The notes: generated by a model from the sequence alone, not told the origin. Positions 41,592 to 51,900 are shown, counted from the first letter of the stretch. The stretch is DNA of 64,000 bases from Poseidonibacter ostreae (GCF_009208075.1 NZ_WFKJ01000008.1:1-64000), one strand, 5' to 3'. A program made the numbers and translations.

Positions 41592-43382
41592 TTAAGAAAT
41601 ATACTCTTTTTTAAACCATAAAGAAAATATAAATAAAGAATAAAAATGTTGCTTAAATTTTCTATTTAAAGAAAGTTCATATATGTGTCTAATATATGCT
41701 TCATTAAATAGTTTAGTTGTATTATTTACATCAATAATAGTATCAAACATTGATTTTCCATATTCTTCATTTAACCATTCATTAAAAGGTGAATTAAATC
41801 CTTTTTTCGTTCTATTTATAATAGTCTGAGGTATATATTTTCCTGCAATTTGTTTTAACAAATGCTTATTTGTGTTTCCAACTTTTATAGAAGATTCTAT
41901 AGAAAACATATAATTAACTAAATTAAAATCTAAAAAAGGAGTTCGAACTTCAAGTGAGTTTCTCATAGAAATTCTATCGACTTTTGATAAAAGAGATTCT
42001 CCTAACCATATTTTTAAATCAATATAACTCATCCAGTCAACAGGATCATTTTTTGGTTTTTCTGCTTTGTAAGTTGGCACTTTATTAAAAAGTTTTTTTC
42101 TTTGAATATCAGTATAAATTTCTCCAAATGAGTTGTATAAAGTTTGCTTTTTTACAATTCTTCTTAAGTATTCACTCTCTTTTGTATTATTTTGTAAAGC
42201 AGAAATTATAGTATTTAAAAACTCACCTTGGCCTTGAGACAATGATTTTTCAAACTCATAATATTTTAAAAATTTAGAGTAGTTATCATAACCTAAAAAG
42301 ATTTCATCACTACCTTCACCTGATAAAACAGTTTTAATTCCACTTTGATGAATCTTTTGTGTTAGTATATTCAAAGGAATAGCAGCAGAATCTCCATGAG
42401 GCTCTTCTAGAGCATCTAAAGTATCATGAAAGTTATCTATATACTCTTTTTTACCTATTATTACAGGGTGATGATTTGAATTAATATGTTTTGCAGTTAT
42501 TTTTGCATAATCTAACTCACAATAGTTTTTATATTCATCATAACCTACAGAAAAAGTGTTTATTCTCTTTCCAGATATTTTTGTATAAAGTGCAGATATT
42601 AGTGAGCTATCAATTCCACCACTTAAAAGTGATGCAACTTCAACATCTCCTACTAATCTACTTTCAACACTTTTAAATAAAAGTTCTTCAATATCTTTTA
42701 AAGCTGTCGGTTCATCTTTTATTTTCTTATATGTATTAATTTTATAAAATCTTTTTTTTACTAATTCTTTTGACTTTTTTGGCTCATAAGTAAAATAAGT
42801 TGCAGCTTCAAGTTTTAATATATTTTGATAAAAAGTATCTTCCCCATATGAAACAAAATATTGCAAGTATTTATTTACTGCTACTTTATTTAAATTTGGT
42901 TTCTTATCAAGTAGTTTTAATACAGACTTAATAGAAGAAGCAAAAATAAATTTATTATCTTTAAAATAGTAAAAAAATGGTTTCTTACCATATCTATCAC
43001 GAGCGCAAAAGTATTTTTCTTTTTTCATATCATAAAGACAAAAAGAGAACATTCCATTTAATTTATTTAAAAAATCTGTTTGATATTTTTGATAAAGTCT
43101 TATTAATACTTCAGTATCAGATGCAGTAACACATTCTAATTGTTCATCAATAATCAACTCTTTATAATTATAAATCTCCCCATTAAATACAATTAAAATA
43201 TCATCAAAAACCATAGGTTGATTTGCTTCTTGGTTTAAATCAATAATTGCTAATCTGTTATGACCAAATTGTTTACCTTCAACTTTTATACTATTTTGAT
43301 AGTCTGGACCACGATTATTTTGTATTTGCAAAGCTTGCTCAAAATTAGCAGATAAAAAATTTGTACCTAGTATTCCACACAT
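41592..43382 (-). CDS. asnB: Glutamine-hydrolysing asparagine synthetase
   Basis: A 596-residue enzyme making asparagine from aspartate, glutamine and ATP. The glutaminase domain starts MCGILGTNFLS with the nucleophile Cys2 exposed after Met removal, followed by QNNRGPDYQNS, GHNRLAIIDLN and the glutamine-binding FNGEIYNYKEL. The synthetase domain has the ATP loop SLLSGGIDSSLISALYTK and VLSGEGSDEIFLGYDNYSKF. It is 8 bases after the AEC transporter gene. A surface-glycan amidotransferase role cannot be excluded without context. Confidence 0.9.
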   Translation of the reverse strand: MCGILGTNFLSANFEQALQIQNNRGPDYQNSIKVEGKQFGHNRLAIIDLNQEANQPMVFDDILIVFNGEIYNYKELIIDEQLECVTASDTEVLIRLYQKYQTDFLNKLNGMFSFCLYDMKKEKYFCARDRYGKKPFFYYFKDNKFIFASSIKSVLKLLDKKPNLNKVAVNKYLQYFVSYGEDTFYQNILKLEAATYFTYEPKKSKELVKKRFYKINTYKKIKDEPTALKDIEELLFKSVESRLVGDVEVASLLSGGIDSSLISALYTKISGKRINTFSVGYDEYKNYCELDYAKITAKHINSNHHPVIIGKKEYIDNFHDTLDALEEPHGDSAAIPLNILTQKIHQSGIKTVLSGEGSDEIFLGYDNYSKFLKYYEFEKSLSQGQGEFLNTIISALQNNTKESEYLRRIVKKQTLYNSFGEIYTDIQRKKLFNKVPTYKAEKPKNDPVDWMSYIDLKIWLGESLLSKVDRISMRNSLEVRTPFLDFNLVNYMFSIESSIKVGNTNKHLLKQIAGKYIPQTIINRTKKGFNSPFNEWLNEEYGKSMFDTIIDVNNTTKLFNEAYIRHIYELSLNRKFKQHFYSLFIFSLWFKKEYIS

Positions 43383-43390
43383 AAATAGTC

Positions 43391-44305
43391 CTATTTAATA
43401 AAATATTCAATAATTTGAATATAAGGATATAAGAAAACAACAAAGATTACAGATGATATTAAAATCGAAGCAGTAACATCATAGGGTTTACAGTTATATA
43501 AAGCTGCTAAATTCACATTATTAACAGCAAGTGGTACCATTAGCTCCATAATTAAAATAGACGCTACATAAGCGTTTAAATCTGTAAAGTAAAGAATTAT
43601 AAAAATACCAAATAGTGGCAGAAAAATATGCTTAACAAAACTTATATGTAAAGACGAATACCAAGGCATTGCTTTTATTTTTATTTTTGATAAATACATT
43701 CCAAAAATTAATAGCTGAATTACCATAGAAGTATATGCACCCATTTCAAGTGCAGTATATATATTCTTATTGATTCCCACAGCACTATAATTAACCAATA
43801 AAGCTAAAAAAGCAAACCAAATTCCAGGTATCTTTAGAATTGAATAAATTGCTTCTTTTAGTGAAAACTGTTCCCTTGCAAAAAAGTAAACAGAGAATAT
43901 ATAAATAAAGAAGATATTTGCAATATTAATAATACTAGTATAAGGAACTGAAGCAATCCCAAAAAGAGCAATTCCTAAAGGAATACCTAAATTACCCGTA
44001 TTTCCAACTAAGGCAGTTGCTAAATAGATTGATTGATCTTGTCTAGTTCTAAATATCTTTTTATTAACTAAAAGAAGTATTACTAAAGCAATTAAAACAA
44101 TTGCTAAATAAACTAAAGGTGAAGCTATAAATGCATAATCAATTGGAGCTTTTGTTAATCCCCAAAAGATTAATATAGGTTGGAAAAAATAAAGTGATAT
44201 TAGAACTAAAGTTCTTTCATTAATTTCATCATTAAAAACTTTTTTAGCTGTAAAGCCTAATAAAATGAAAAAATAAATTGGAAGAACGGATAAGATAGCT
44301 TCGAT
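43391..44305 (-). CDS. AEC-family transporter with no ATG/GTG/TTG start near its N-terminus
   Basis: About 304 residues, ten predicted helices of the auxin efflux carrier fold, e.g. EAILSVLPIYFFILLGF at the start and ALVGNTGNLGIPLGIALFG in the middle. The frame is open back to an in-frame TAG at 44315-44317. There is no canonical start codon in frame until TTG at 43796, which would remove more than half of the protein. The best candidate is ATC at 44303-44305, with AGGA 7 bases upstream, at the place where homologues begin. An in-frame ATG at 44338 is separated by that TAG (MIKSPKK then stop). Possible explanations are a rare ATC start, a point mutation or a sequence error. Confidence 0.7.
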   Translation of the reverse strand: MEAILSVLPIYFFILLGFTAKKVFNDEINERTLVLISLYFFQPILIFWGLTKAPIDYAFIASPLVYLAIVLIALVILLLVNKKIFRTRQDQSIYLATALVGNTGNLGIPLGIALFGIASVPYTSIINIANIFFIYIFSVYFFAREQFSLKEAIYSILKIPGIWFAFLALLVNYSAVGINKNIYTALEMGAYTSMVIQLLIFGMYLSKIKIKAMPWYSSLHISFVKHIFLPLFGIFIILYFTDLNAYVASILIMELMVPLAVNNVNLAALYNCKPYDVTASILISSVIFVVFLYPYIQIIEYFIK

Positions 44306-44402
44306 TTTAAAATCCTATTTTTTTGGTGATTTTATCATAAAATAATAAAATCTTTCAAATAGAACCAAGTGTAAGTGTATATGAATAAGTAGGAAGTCCT
44401 AC

Positions 44403-45983
44403 TTATCCCATAATACCTTTAATCATAAAGAATACAGCAGCTGATAAAATAGCAGCAGCAGGTACAGTAATAACCCATGCAGCAACAATTTTTTTAACAG
44501 CGTCTCTTTTTACATATTTAACACTTTTTGCTTCTTTAACATCTTTTTTCTCTTGTTTAACAATTTCTTGTTTTTCATCAATATCTTTATAAAGTTCAAC
44601 AATCCTTACATAGTTAGATTTAGATTTTTTCTCTAATGCTTCAAGTTCATCAAGCTCTTTAGTCATAGAATCTAACTCTTTTTTATGTTTTTTAAACTTT
44701 TTTCTTAAACCTTGTAAAAATCTAGCTTCATTAGAATCTAAATATTCTCGTAAAAATCCAACTCCAAATACTCCACCAACTGCAATATGTGTAGAAGATA
44801 CAGGTAAACCTAATTGAGATGCAATAATAACTGTAATAGATGCAGCCATTGCAATAGAATAAGCTCTCATTTGATCTAATTCAGTAATTTCAGAACCAAC
44901 TGTTTTAATAAGCTTTGGTCCATATAAAGCAAGACCAACAGCAATACCAATAGCACCAACAGCCATTACCCAAAATGGAATATCAACTTTTGAATGAATT
45001 TCACTATTCATAACAGCATCATTAATAGCTGCTAATGGTCCAATTGCATTTGCAACATCGTTTGCACCGTGAGCAAATGATAAAAGTGCAGCTGCAAAAA
45101 TTAAAGGAACTGTAAATAGTGTATTAACACTAACTCTTGTATTTTCAAGCTTAACTGCAGCTTTTGCAATTAATGGTTTTACTAGTATATATGCTATTAC
45201 TGCAATTATTAAAGCAATTCCAGCAGCAGTAAAGAAGTCTAATTTTATTAATCTTTTAATACCTTTTAAAATTAAATAAGTAGAAAATGCCCAAGTCATA
45301 ACAGCTATTAAATAAGGAACAATTATTTTTGCGGAACTTACCATATCCTTTTTATAAACAATCTTAGTTTTAATAAGATAAAGAAAAGCTGCAGCAATAA
45401 TTCCACCTAAAACAGGAGATATAACCCAAGAAGCGGCAATTTTTCCCATTGTTCCCCAATCTACAATAGAAAAACCAGCTGCTGCAATACCTGCACCCAT
45501 AACACCACCAACAATTGAGTGAGTTGTTGAAACTGGAGCTCCAACAGATGTTGCAAAGTTAAGCCATAAAGCAGCTGATAAAAGTGCTGCAGTCATTGCC
45601 CAAATAAAGATTTGAGGATCTGAGATTAAAGCAGGATCAATAATACCTTTTTTAATAGTTTTAACAACATCACCACCAGCGACAAAAGCACCTAGAGCTT
45701 CAAATGTAGCAGCGATTATAATAGCCCACATTAAAGTCATTGCTTTTGAACCAACAGCAGGTCCAACATTATTTGCTACATCATTAGCACCAATGTTCAT
45801 CGCCATATATGCACCAAAAACAGCACCAATAACTAAAAATGTATTATTAGGAACATCTCCGTGTGAAGTATATGACCATAAAAATACAACTACCATAAAA
45901 AGTAGAGCAAGTGAAAGTTTAGCAAAGCTTGAAACAGATTTTTCAGTAGCCTTATCTAATGAATCGAAAGTTTTAATATCCAA
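44403..45983 (-). CDS. Inorganic phosphate transporter, PiT family
   Basis: A 526-residue phosphate/cation symporter. The duplicated PiT signature is present twice: MNIGANDVANNVGPAVGSKA near residues 61-80 and FAHGANDVANAIGPLAAIND in the second half, with GAPVSTTHSIVGGVMGAG and LPVSSTHIAVGGVFGVG matching one another. About ten membrane helices, with a charged, coiled cytoplasmic segment (KKHKKELDSMTKELDELEAL and on) between the last two, the typical place of a regulatory loop. No pho regulatory gene is adjacent. Confidence 0.93.
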   Translation of the reverse strand: MDIKTFDSLDKATEKSVSSFAKLSLALLFMVVVFLWSYTSHGDVPNNTFLVIGAVFGAYMAMNIGANDVANNVGPAVGSKAMTLMWAIIIAATFEALGAFVAGGDVVKTIKKGIIDPALISDPQIFIWAMTAALLSAALWLNFATSVGAPVSTTHSIVGGVMGAGIAAAGFSIVDWGTMGKIAASWVISPVLGGIIAAAFLYLIKTKIVYKKDMVSSAKIIVPYLIAVMTWAFSTYLILKGIKRLIKLDFFTAAGIALIIAVIAYILVKPLIAKAAVKLENTRVSVNTLFTVPLIFAAALLSFAHGANDVANAIGPLAAINDAVMNSEIHSKVDIPFWVMAVGAIGIAVGLALYGPKLIKTVGSEITELDQMRAYSIAMAASITVIIASQLGLPVSSTHIAVGGVFGVGFLREYLDSNEARFLQGLRKKFKKHKKELDSMTKELDELEALEKKSKSNYVRIVELYKDIDEKQEIVKQEKKDVKEAKSVKYVKRDAVKKIVAAWVITVPAAAILSAAVFFMIKGIMG

Positions 45984-46244
45984 AGGAACCCTTTTGTAAT
46001 CAATATGTAATTTTTTGTGGGTAGTATTTTAGTGGAAACTTACTTACTAAACCTTTAAAAGAGCTTAAACTATTTATAGATAAACTATTTAATATATGAA
46101 AAATATCTATAATTTATGGCAAAAGAATTTGTAAATTTAAATAGAAAAAAAACTATATAGATGTAAAGATATGGAAATAATTGAAGAAAAAAGTAGATTG
46201 TTTATTTAAATACAGAGAATATTTATAGAAAATAGAAAAAGAGA

Positions 46245-47807
46245 TTAATCTCTTCTTCTATTTCTATCACCTGATCTACCACCAGATGATCTAGAACCTT
46301 CAGATCTTCCACCTGAACGCCCATCAGATCTTCCACCACCTGATCTACCATCTCGATTTCCACCAGAACGACCATCAGATCTACCACCGCCAGATCTTCC
46401 GCCTCTTGAGCCACCTCTATTTCCGCCTCGGTATCCACCACCTCGACCACCTCTGTGACCTCTATCATCTCCACCGCCTCTTTGAGCGTTTTCGATTAAT
46501 CTTTTAATATCACTTTCAGATTTACCAATAGTGTTGTTACCTTTTACATAAGTAGAAGATGCAACCATTGAAGCTAATTTGAATGCAATTGTAGAAATAT
46601 CAAACTCTTCTTTTAATTCTTCAACTAATTCTAAAGCATAATCTTTAATGTCTTGCTCTGTAATTTTATCTTTTAAATCAGCAACTTTTTTTATTTTAAC
46701 TGAATCAATATTTGGAACAATCTTACCTTCAAGTTTTGTACCAATATTTTTCTCAATTTTTTGAAGCATTCTAAATTCATGTGGAGTTACAATAGAAACA
46801 GCAACACCTTCTTTACCTGCACGTCCAGTTCTACCAATTCTATGTACATAAGATTCAGAATCAAATGGTAAGTGGTAGTTAAATACGTGAGAAACATCAT
46901 TTACATCTAAACCACGAGCAGCTACATCTGTTGCAATTAAGATTTCTAACTTAGATGATTTAAAAGCTCTAATTGCTTCTTCTCTTTGTCTTTGCTCCAT
47001 ATCACCATGAAGACCTTTTGCCATAAATCCTTGAGAAACTAAGAAAGTAGATAATCTATCAACTTCTTTTTTTGTTCTACAGAAAATAATTGATTTTGTA
47101 GGGTTTTTGAAATCGTATAATCTAATTAAAGCATCATCTCTTTCTCTTTCATCTACAACATAATATGTTTGTGTAATTTTTGAGTTTGTAACATCTTTTT
47201 TAGTTAATGTAACAAATTCTGGTTCTTTTAAAATTGTTTGTGCAAGTTTTTTAATAGCCATTGGCATAGTTGCAGAGAATAATAAAGTTTGTCTTTCTTT
47301 TGGTAAGAAAGTAAAGATTTCTTTAATATCATCTAAGAATCCCATGTCAAGCATTTCATCAGCTTCATCTAAAATTACATAAGATGGTTTAATATTAATT
47401 TTTCCACCTCTTAATAAATCTAAAAATCTACCTGGAGTTGCAACAATAATTGAAGATCTATCAATATTTCTTAATTGCATAGAGTAAGATTGTCCACCGT
47501 ATACAGTTGCTGTATTAAAGTTTAAGTTCTTACCAAATCTAAATAATTCGTCAGAAACTTGCATTGCAAGTTCTCTTGTAGGAACAATAACAACTGCTTC
47601 AACACCTTGTTGTCCTTTCATCATATTAATAACAGGAAGACCAAATGCAGCAGTTTTACCTGTACCTGTATGTGCTTGTCCTACCATATCTTTACCCTGT
47701 AGAACAATAGGAATTGCTTCTGCTTGAATAGGACTTGGTTCTTTGAAACCTGCGTGATCGATTGCTTTTTGTAACTGTTCTTTAAAATTAAAATCGTTAA
47801 AAGTCAT
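46245..47807 (-). CDS. DEAD-box RNA helicase with Arg/Gly-rich tail
   Basis: A 520-residue helicase. Q motif FKEPSPIQAEAIPIVLQG, motif I AHTGTGKT, Ia PTRELAMQV, II VLDEADEMLD, III FSATMP, V DVAARGLDV and VI HRIGRTGRAG are all intact. A C-terminal tail of about 75 residues rich in Arg, Gly, Ser and Asp (GGGYRGGNRGGSRGGRSGGG type) replaces the usual DbpA RNA-binding domain and probably aids RNA binding and condensation. It is CsdA/RhlE-like, likely in ribosome assembly or cold adaptation with RNase J. The ATG is preceded by about 240 non-coding bases, possibly a regulated leader. Confidence 0.92.
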   Translation of the reverse strand: MTFNDFNFKEQLQKAIDHAGFKEPSPIQAEAIPIVLQGKDMVGQAHTGTGKTAAFGLPVINMMKGQQGVEAVVIVPTRELAMQVSDELFRFGKNLNFNTATVYGGQSYSMQLRNIDRSSIIVATPGRFLDLLRGGKINIKPSYVILDEADEMLDMGFLDDIKEIFTFLPKERQTLLFSATMPMAIKKLAQTILKEPEFVTLTKKDVTNSKITQTYYVVDERERDDALIRLYDFKNPTKSIIFCRTKKEVDRLSTFLVSQGFMAKGLHGDMEQRQREEAIRAFKSSKLEILIATDVAARGLDVNDVSHVFNYHLPFDSESYVHRIGRTGRAGKEGVAVSIVTPHEFRMLQKIEKNIGTKLEGKIVPNIDSVKIKKVADLKDKITEQDIKDYALELVEELKEEFDISTIAFKLASMVASSTYVKGNNTIGKSESDIKRLIENAQRGGGDDRGHRGGRGGGYRGGNRGGSRGGRSGGGRSDGRSGGNRDGRSGGGRSDGRSGGRSEGSRSSGGRSGDRNRRRD

Positions 47808-48047
47808 TTTTTACCTTAGTATGTATTTATAAAATTGATACACACGTTTATATAAGTTGGATTTAATCCCATTAATGCACGAATAACGTACTTCTAATCT
47901 TGTAAAATTTAGTTAGATTATCAAAAGTAAATCTTTGAGGTTATATTATCAAAGTTGAATGGGTATATATATGTGTATAATTTTGCGGATTATAGCTAGT
48001 TTAATATAAATTTAAGCTTTAAGAAGAAGGGCTTTTGCCCTTAATTC

Positions 48048-49400
48048 TTAAATATCATCAAGTGATTTGTAGTTTTCTAAGTATTTTGTATCATAATTAT
48101 TTGAAATAAAGTCTTCATTTTCCATCATTTTTTTATGGAAAGGAATAGTTGTTCTAATTCCCTCAACTTCAAACTCGTTTAAAGCTCTTTTCATAATATT
48201 AATAGCTTTATTTCTATCTCTACCCCAAACAATTAGTTTTCCAACCATTGAATCATAATAAGGAGGAACAACATAACCTGCATACAAATGAGAGTCAACT
48301 CTTACATTTCTTCCACCAGGAACCATCCATTGTGTTACTTTTCCAGGACTTGGTAAAAATGAATTAGGATCTTCTGCTGTAATTCTTACTTCAATAGCAT
48401 GACCTCTAAATTTAATTTTTTCTTGTGGTGGTAACTCTTCACCTTGAGCAACTTTAATCATTAATTCAACAATATCAATTCCACTTACCATTTCAGAAAC
48501 TGGATGCTCAACTTGAAGTCTTGTATTCATTTCCATAAAGTAAATATTTTGTTTATCATCTGCTAAGAATTCAAAAGTACCTGCACCCTCATATTTAAGG
48601 AATTTTGTAGCTTTTACTGCAACATCATGTAAATGTGCTCTAGTTTCATCATTTAATAAAATTGCAGGTGATTCTTCAATAACTTTTTGATGTCTTCTTT
48701 GTAAAGAACAATCTCGCTCCCCTATGTGAATAGCATTACCATGAGAATCTCCAATAACTTGAACTTCAATATGTCTTGGGTTATTGATAAATCTTTCTAA
48801 ATACATAGTACCATCACCAAAAGCAGCTAATGCTTCAGAAGAGGCAGCCATAAATAATTGATCAAAATCTTCAGCAGTGTTAACAAGTCTCATTCCTCGA
48901 CCACCACCACCAGCAGATGCTTTAGCCATAATTGGATAACCAATTTCTTCTGCAACTTTTCTACCTTCTTCTAGTGAATGAACTGCTCCATTAGAACCAG
49001 GAACAACAGGAACACCAGCTTTAATCATTTCATCTTTTGCTTTAGATTTATCAGCCATTTTTTCCATTACTTCAACAGATGGACCAATAAACTTAATATT
49101 ATGAAGTCTACAAATTTCTACAAAGTCTTGATTTTCAGATAAAAATCCATAACCTGGAAAAATTGCATCACAACCTGTCATTTCAGCAGCTGTTATTAAA
49201 GCAGGAATATTTAAATATGAATCAATAGATTTAACTCCACCAATACATACAGCTTCATCTGCATGTTTTAAATATGATGCGTTTTTATCACCAGCAGAAT
49301 AAACTGCTACTGATTTTTTGCCCATTTCTCTAATAGTTCGAATAGCTCTTTGAACTATCTCTCCTCTATTAGCAATTAGAATTTTTTTAATTTCAGCCAT
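48048..49400 (-). CDS. accC: Acetyl-CoA carboxylase, biotin carboxylase subunit
   Basis: A 450-residue ATP-grasp enzyme carboxylating biotin on AccB. KKILIANRGEIVQRAIRTIR at the N-terminus, the glycine-rich ATP loop KASAGGGGRGMRLV, GERDCSLQRRHQKVIEESPA and the active-site MEMNTRLQVEHPVSEMVSG are present. It is 12 bases after accB, the classic accBC pair for fatty-acid initiation. Confidence 0.95.
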   Translation of the reverse strand: MAEIKKILIANRGEIVQRAIRTIREMGKKSVAVYSAGDKNASYLKHADEAVCIGGVKSIDSYLNIPALITAAEMTGCDAIFPGYGFLSENQDFVEICRLHNIKFIGPSVEVMEKMADKSKAKDEMIKAGVPVVPGSNGAVHSLEEGRKVAEEIGYPIMAKASAGGGGRGMRLVNTAEDFDQLFMAASSEALAAFGDGTMYLERFINNPRHIEVQVIGDSHGNAIHIGERDCSLQRRHQKVIEESPAILLNDETRAHLHDVAVKATKFLKYEGAGTFEFLADDKQNIYFMEMNTRLQVEHPVSEMVSGIDIVELMIKVAQGEELPPQEKIKFRGHAIEVRITAEDPNSFLPSPGKVTQWMVPGGRNVRVDSHLYAGYVVPPYYDSMVGKLIVWGRDRNKAINIMKRALNEFEVEGIRTTIPFHKKMMENEDFISNNYDTKYLENYKSLDDI

Positions 49401-49412
49401 ATTCAGCTTCTC

Positions 49413-49877
49413 TTATATTTTTTCTATAGTAAAAATAGGCATATCAAACTCAACTGGATCACCATCTTTTACTAATATTTCAACAATTTTACAATCAAAT
49501 TCAGCTTCAACTTCATTCATAATTTTCATTGCTTCTAAAATACATAAAGTTTGACCTTTCTTAACTGTATCCCCAACTTTAATAAATGCAGGTGCTTCAG
49601 GTGATGGAGAAGAGTAGTATGTTCCTACCATTGGAGAATCAATTGTATCAGCAGCAATTGCAGCAGCAGGAGCAACAGGTGCTACTGTATCAACAGCCGC
49701 AACAGGTGCAGCAGCAACAGCAGGTGCAGCAACAGGTGCTGCAGTAGTAGTTACAACAGTACCACCTTCAAATCCAGTTTGCATAGATATTTCAAATTCA
49801 CCATCTTTAACTTTTAGTTTGTTTAATTCACTCTTGTCAAATACTCTTATTAATTCTTTGATTTCTTTAAAATCCAT
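49413..49877 (-). CDS. accB: Acetyl-CoA carboxylase biotin carboxyl carrier protein
   Basis: A 154-residue protein from the ATG at 49877 (MDFKEIKELIRVFDKSELNK), the standard N-terminus with AAGG upstream. An upstream in-frame start would add a 13-residue non-homologous extension. An Ala/Pro/Val-rich flexible linker (about residues 42-80) leads to the biotinyl domain, with the target Lys in LEAMKIMNEVEAEFDC and MVGTYYSSPSPEAPAFIKVG before it. Confidence 0.93.
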   Translation of the reverse strand: MDFKEIKELIRVFDKSELNKLKVKDGEFEISMQTGFEGGTVVTTTAAPVAAPAVAAAPVAAVDTVAPVAPAAAIAADTIDSPMVGTYYSSPSPEAPAFIKVGDTVKKGQTLCILEAMKIMNEVEAEFDCKIVEILVKDGDPVEFDMPIFTIEKI

Positions 49878-50066
49878 AGTCAGCCTTTTCTTATCGTTTG
49901 TTAAAATTTTTAACATATTATCACAAGTTTAATTATAATTTTATTTTTAGTAAAATAAATCAGCTCAATTTAAGTTAATATGAATAATTTTTATCCACTA
50001 AGAGTATTAAATACCAAAATAAATCATCTTTAGCTATAATCTTATAAAATTTACTAAGGGCAAAAA

Positions 50067-50507
50067 ATGTTAAAAGACAGAACATTTATAAATATTGCAA
50101 AAGAGATAGCAAGTGCTTCAAAATGTGTATCAAAACAAGTTGGTGCTGTAATTGTAAAAGATGGAAGAATACTTTCAACAGGATACAATGGAACTCCAGC
50201 AGGATTTACAAATTGTAGTGATCACTGGAATGAAGAGTATACAAAAGATCATCATGATTGGTCAAAAACTTATGAAATACATGCTGAAATGAATGCAATT
50301 ATTTGGGCAGCTAGAAAGGGAATAAGCATAGAGGATGCAACTATTTATGTAACATTAGAACCTTGTAGTGAGTGTTCAAAAAACTTAATAGCAAGTGGAA
50401 TAAAAAGAATTGTATATGATAAAGCTTATGAACATACAAACTCAGAAATAATTACAAAATTCTTAAAAGACAATAATGTAATAATTGAACAAATTGATAA
50501 CTGTTAA
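50067..50507 (+). CDS. dCMP deaminase (ComEB-like)
   Basis: A 146-residue zinc deaminase. EIHAEMNAIIWAAR carries the zinc His and catalytic Glu, and VTLEPCSECSKNLIASG the two zinc Cys. VGAVIVKDGRILSTGYNGTP is the substrate-binding segment. It deaminates dCMP (or related) to dUMP for thymidylate synthesis. It ends 3 bases before the methyltransferase gene. Confidence 0.9.
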   Translation: MLKDRTFINIAKEIASASKCVSKQVGAVIVKDGRILSTGYNGTPAGFTNCSDHWNEEYTKDHHDWSKTYEIHAEMNAIIWAARKGISIEDATIYVTLEPCSECSKNLIASGIKRIVYDKAYEHTNSEIITKFLKDNNVIIEQIDNC

Positions 50508-50510
50508 ACT

Positions 50511-51089
50511 ATGGCAAATATTGGATATAAAAACAACACTCAATTTTATAAAAGAGTTATAAAAAGATATGGAATAAGTGCAAGAGGTGTTCATTGGAAT
50601 TGTGAAGAAACTCAATATCTTCGATTTAAAATATTAACAGAGTTTATAGAAGATGAAATAAAAGATTGTCAGATTGTAGATGCAGGATGTGGTTTTGGAG
50701 AGTATTATAACTATTTATTTGACAAAGATTTAAAACCTAAAAACTATCTTGGTATTGATTGTGAAGAAGAGATGATAAACGAAGCTGTAAAAAGATTCTT
50801 AGATACAAAATTCGTTTTGAAAAATATACTTGAAGACAAGCTTCCTAGTGCAGATTATTATATATGTAGTGGAGCTATGAATACGTTAAATGAAGATGAA
50901 GTTTTAACTTTTATAAAGCGCTCATATAAAGCTTCTAAAAAGGGTTTCGTTTTTAATTTCTTAAAAGAAGATTCTTTAACGAATGTCTCTATAAATACAG
51001 TACTTAAATTTTGTAAAAGTATCTGCTCACAAATAAAAATAAAAGATGATTACCTCGAAAATGACATATCAATTTTTTTAAAAAAATAA
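50511..51089 (+). CDS. Class I SAM-dependent methyltransferase
   Basis: A 192-residue protein. SAM loop I in IVDAGCGFGEYYNYLF, an acidic residue after the second strand (LGIDCEEEMINEAVK), and YICSGAMNTLNEDEVLTFIK. Rossmann-fold methyltransferase of unknown substrate. The start YGISARGVHWNCEETQYLRF is distinctive but not one I can name. It is coupled to the dCMP deaminase gene. Confidence 0.75.
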   Translation: MANIGYKNNTQFYKRVIKRYGISARGVHWNCEETQYLRFKILTEFIEDEIKDCQIVDAGCGFGEYYNYLFDKDLKPKNYLGIDCEEEMINEAVKRFLDTKFVLKNILEDKLPSADYYICSGAMNTLNEDEVLTFIKRSYKASKKGFVFNFLKEDSLTNVSINTVLKFCKSICSQIKIKDDYLENDISIFLKK

Positions 51090-51150
51090 AATATCATACC
51101 TATTTCATATATTAAGAATAAAATTATTTAACTAGTTTAAAGGAGTTTAT

Positions 51151-51900
51151 ATGAAAATAGGTCTATTTATCCCCTGTTTTATGAATGAGCTATACCCTGA
51201 TATTTGTAAATCAACTTATAAAATATTAAAGCAACAAGGTTTGGATATTGATTATCCTTTAAATCAAACATGTTGTGGTCAACCAATGGCAAATTCAGGA
51301 TGTTCTAAAGATGTTGAAGTCTTAGCAAAACAATTTGTTAAAACTTTTAAAGAGTATGATTATATAGTTGCACCTAGTGGTTCTTGTGTATCAATGGTAA
51401 AAGAACACTATGCAACTTTTTTCAATAATGATAAAGATTATAATAAAGTAAAAGCTTCTATTTATGAAGTATGTGAATTTCTACATGATGTAGTAAAAGT
51501 TGAAAATTTAAACTTTGATAAGCCCTTTGCTCATAAAGTAGGTTTACATAATTCATGTCATGGTCATAGAGTTTTAAAACTAGCAACTGCTAGTGAACTT
51601 AATATTCCATATAACTCTAAATTAAAAAACTTACTAAATAAAGTACCACAAATTGAACTTGTAACTTTAAAAAGAGAAGATGAGTGTTGTGGTTTTGGTG
51701 GAACATTCTCAGTTGCTGAAGAAGATCTTTCAATTGCAATGGGAAAAGATAGAATAAAAGATCATTTAGATTCAGAGGCAGCTGTAATGACAGGTGCAGA
51801 TATGTCATGCCTTATGCATATGGATGGAATTATAAATAGAAATAATCATCCAATAAAAGTAAAACATATTGTTCAAATCCTATTAGGAGAAGAAGTATGA
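51151..51900 (+). CDS. lutA: L-lactate oxidation protein LutA (CCG-domain Fe-S protein)
   Basis: A 249-residue protein of two CCG domains, each ending in a CCGxxG type motif: NQTCCGQPMANSG near residues 38-50 and DECCGFGGTFSVAE near 177-190. Together with LutB and LutC it forms the flavin-independent L-lactate dehydrogenase complex feeding electrons to the quinone pool. First gene of lutABC, with a good AAGGAG site and a 4-base overlap with lutB. Confidence 0.92.
   Translation: MKIGLFIPCFMNELYPDICKSTYKILKQQGLDIDYPLNQTCCGQPMANSGCSKDVEVLAKQFVKTFKEYDYIVAPSGSCVSMVKEHYATFFNNDKDYNKVKASIYEVCEFLHDVVKVENLNFDKPFAHKVGLHNSCHGHRVLKLATASELNIPYNSKLKNLLNKVPQIELVTLKREDECCGFGGTFSVAEEDLSIAMGKDRIKDHLDSEAAVMTGADMSCLMHMDGIINRNNHPIKVKHIVQILLGEEV

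Noticed and set aside
43391-43798. 135-residue protein starting at TTG 43796
   Set aside because: Upstream sequence in the same frame continues as the N-terminal half of the AEC transporter, so this is only its C-terminal part.
46223-46474. Val/Glu/Asp-rich frame overlapping the end of the DEAD-box gene
   Set aside because: A frame-shifted reading of the Arg/Gly repeat tail on the same strand; there is no independent ribosome site.
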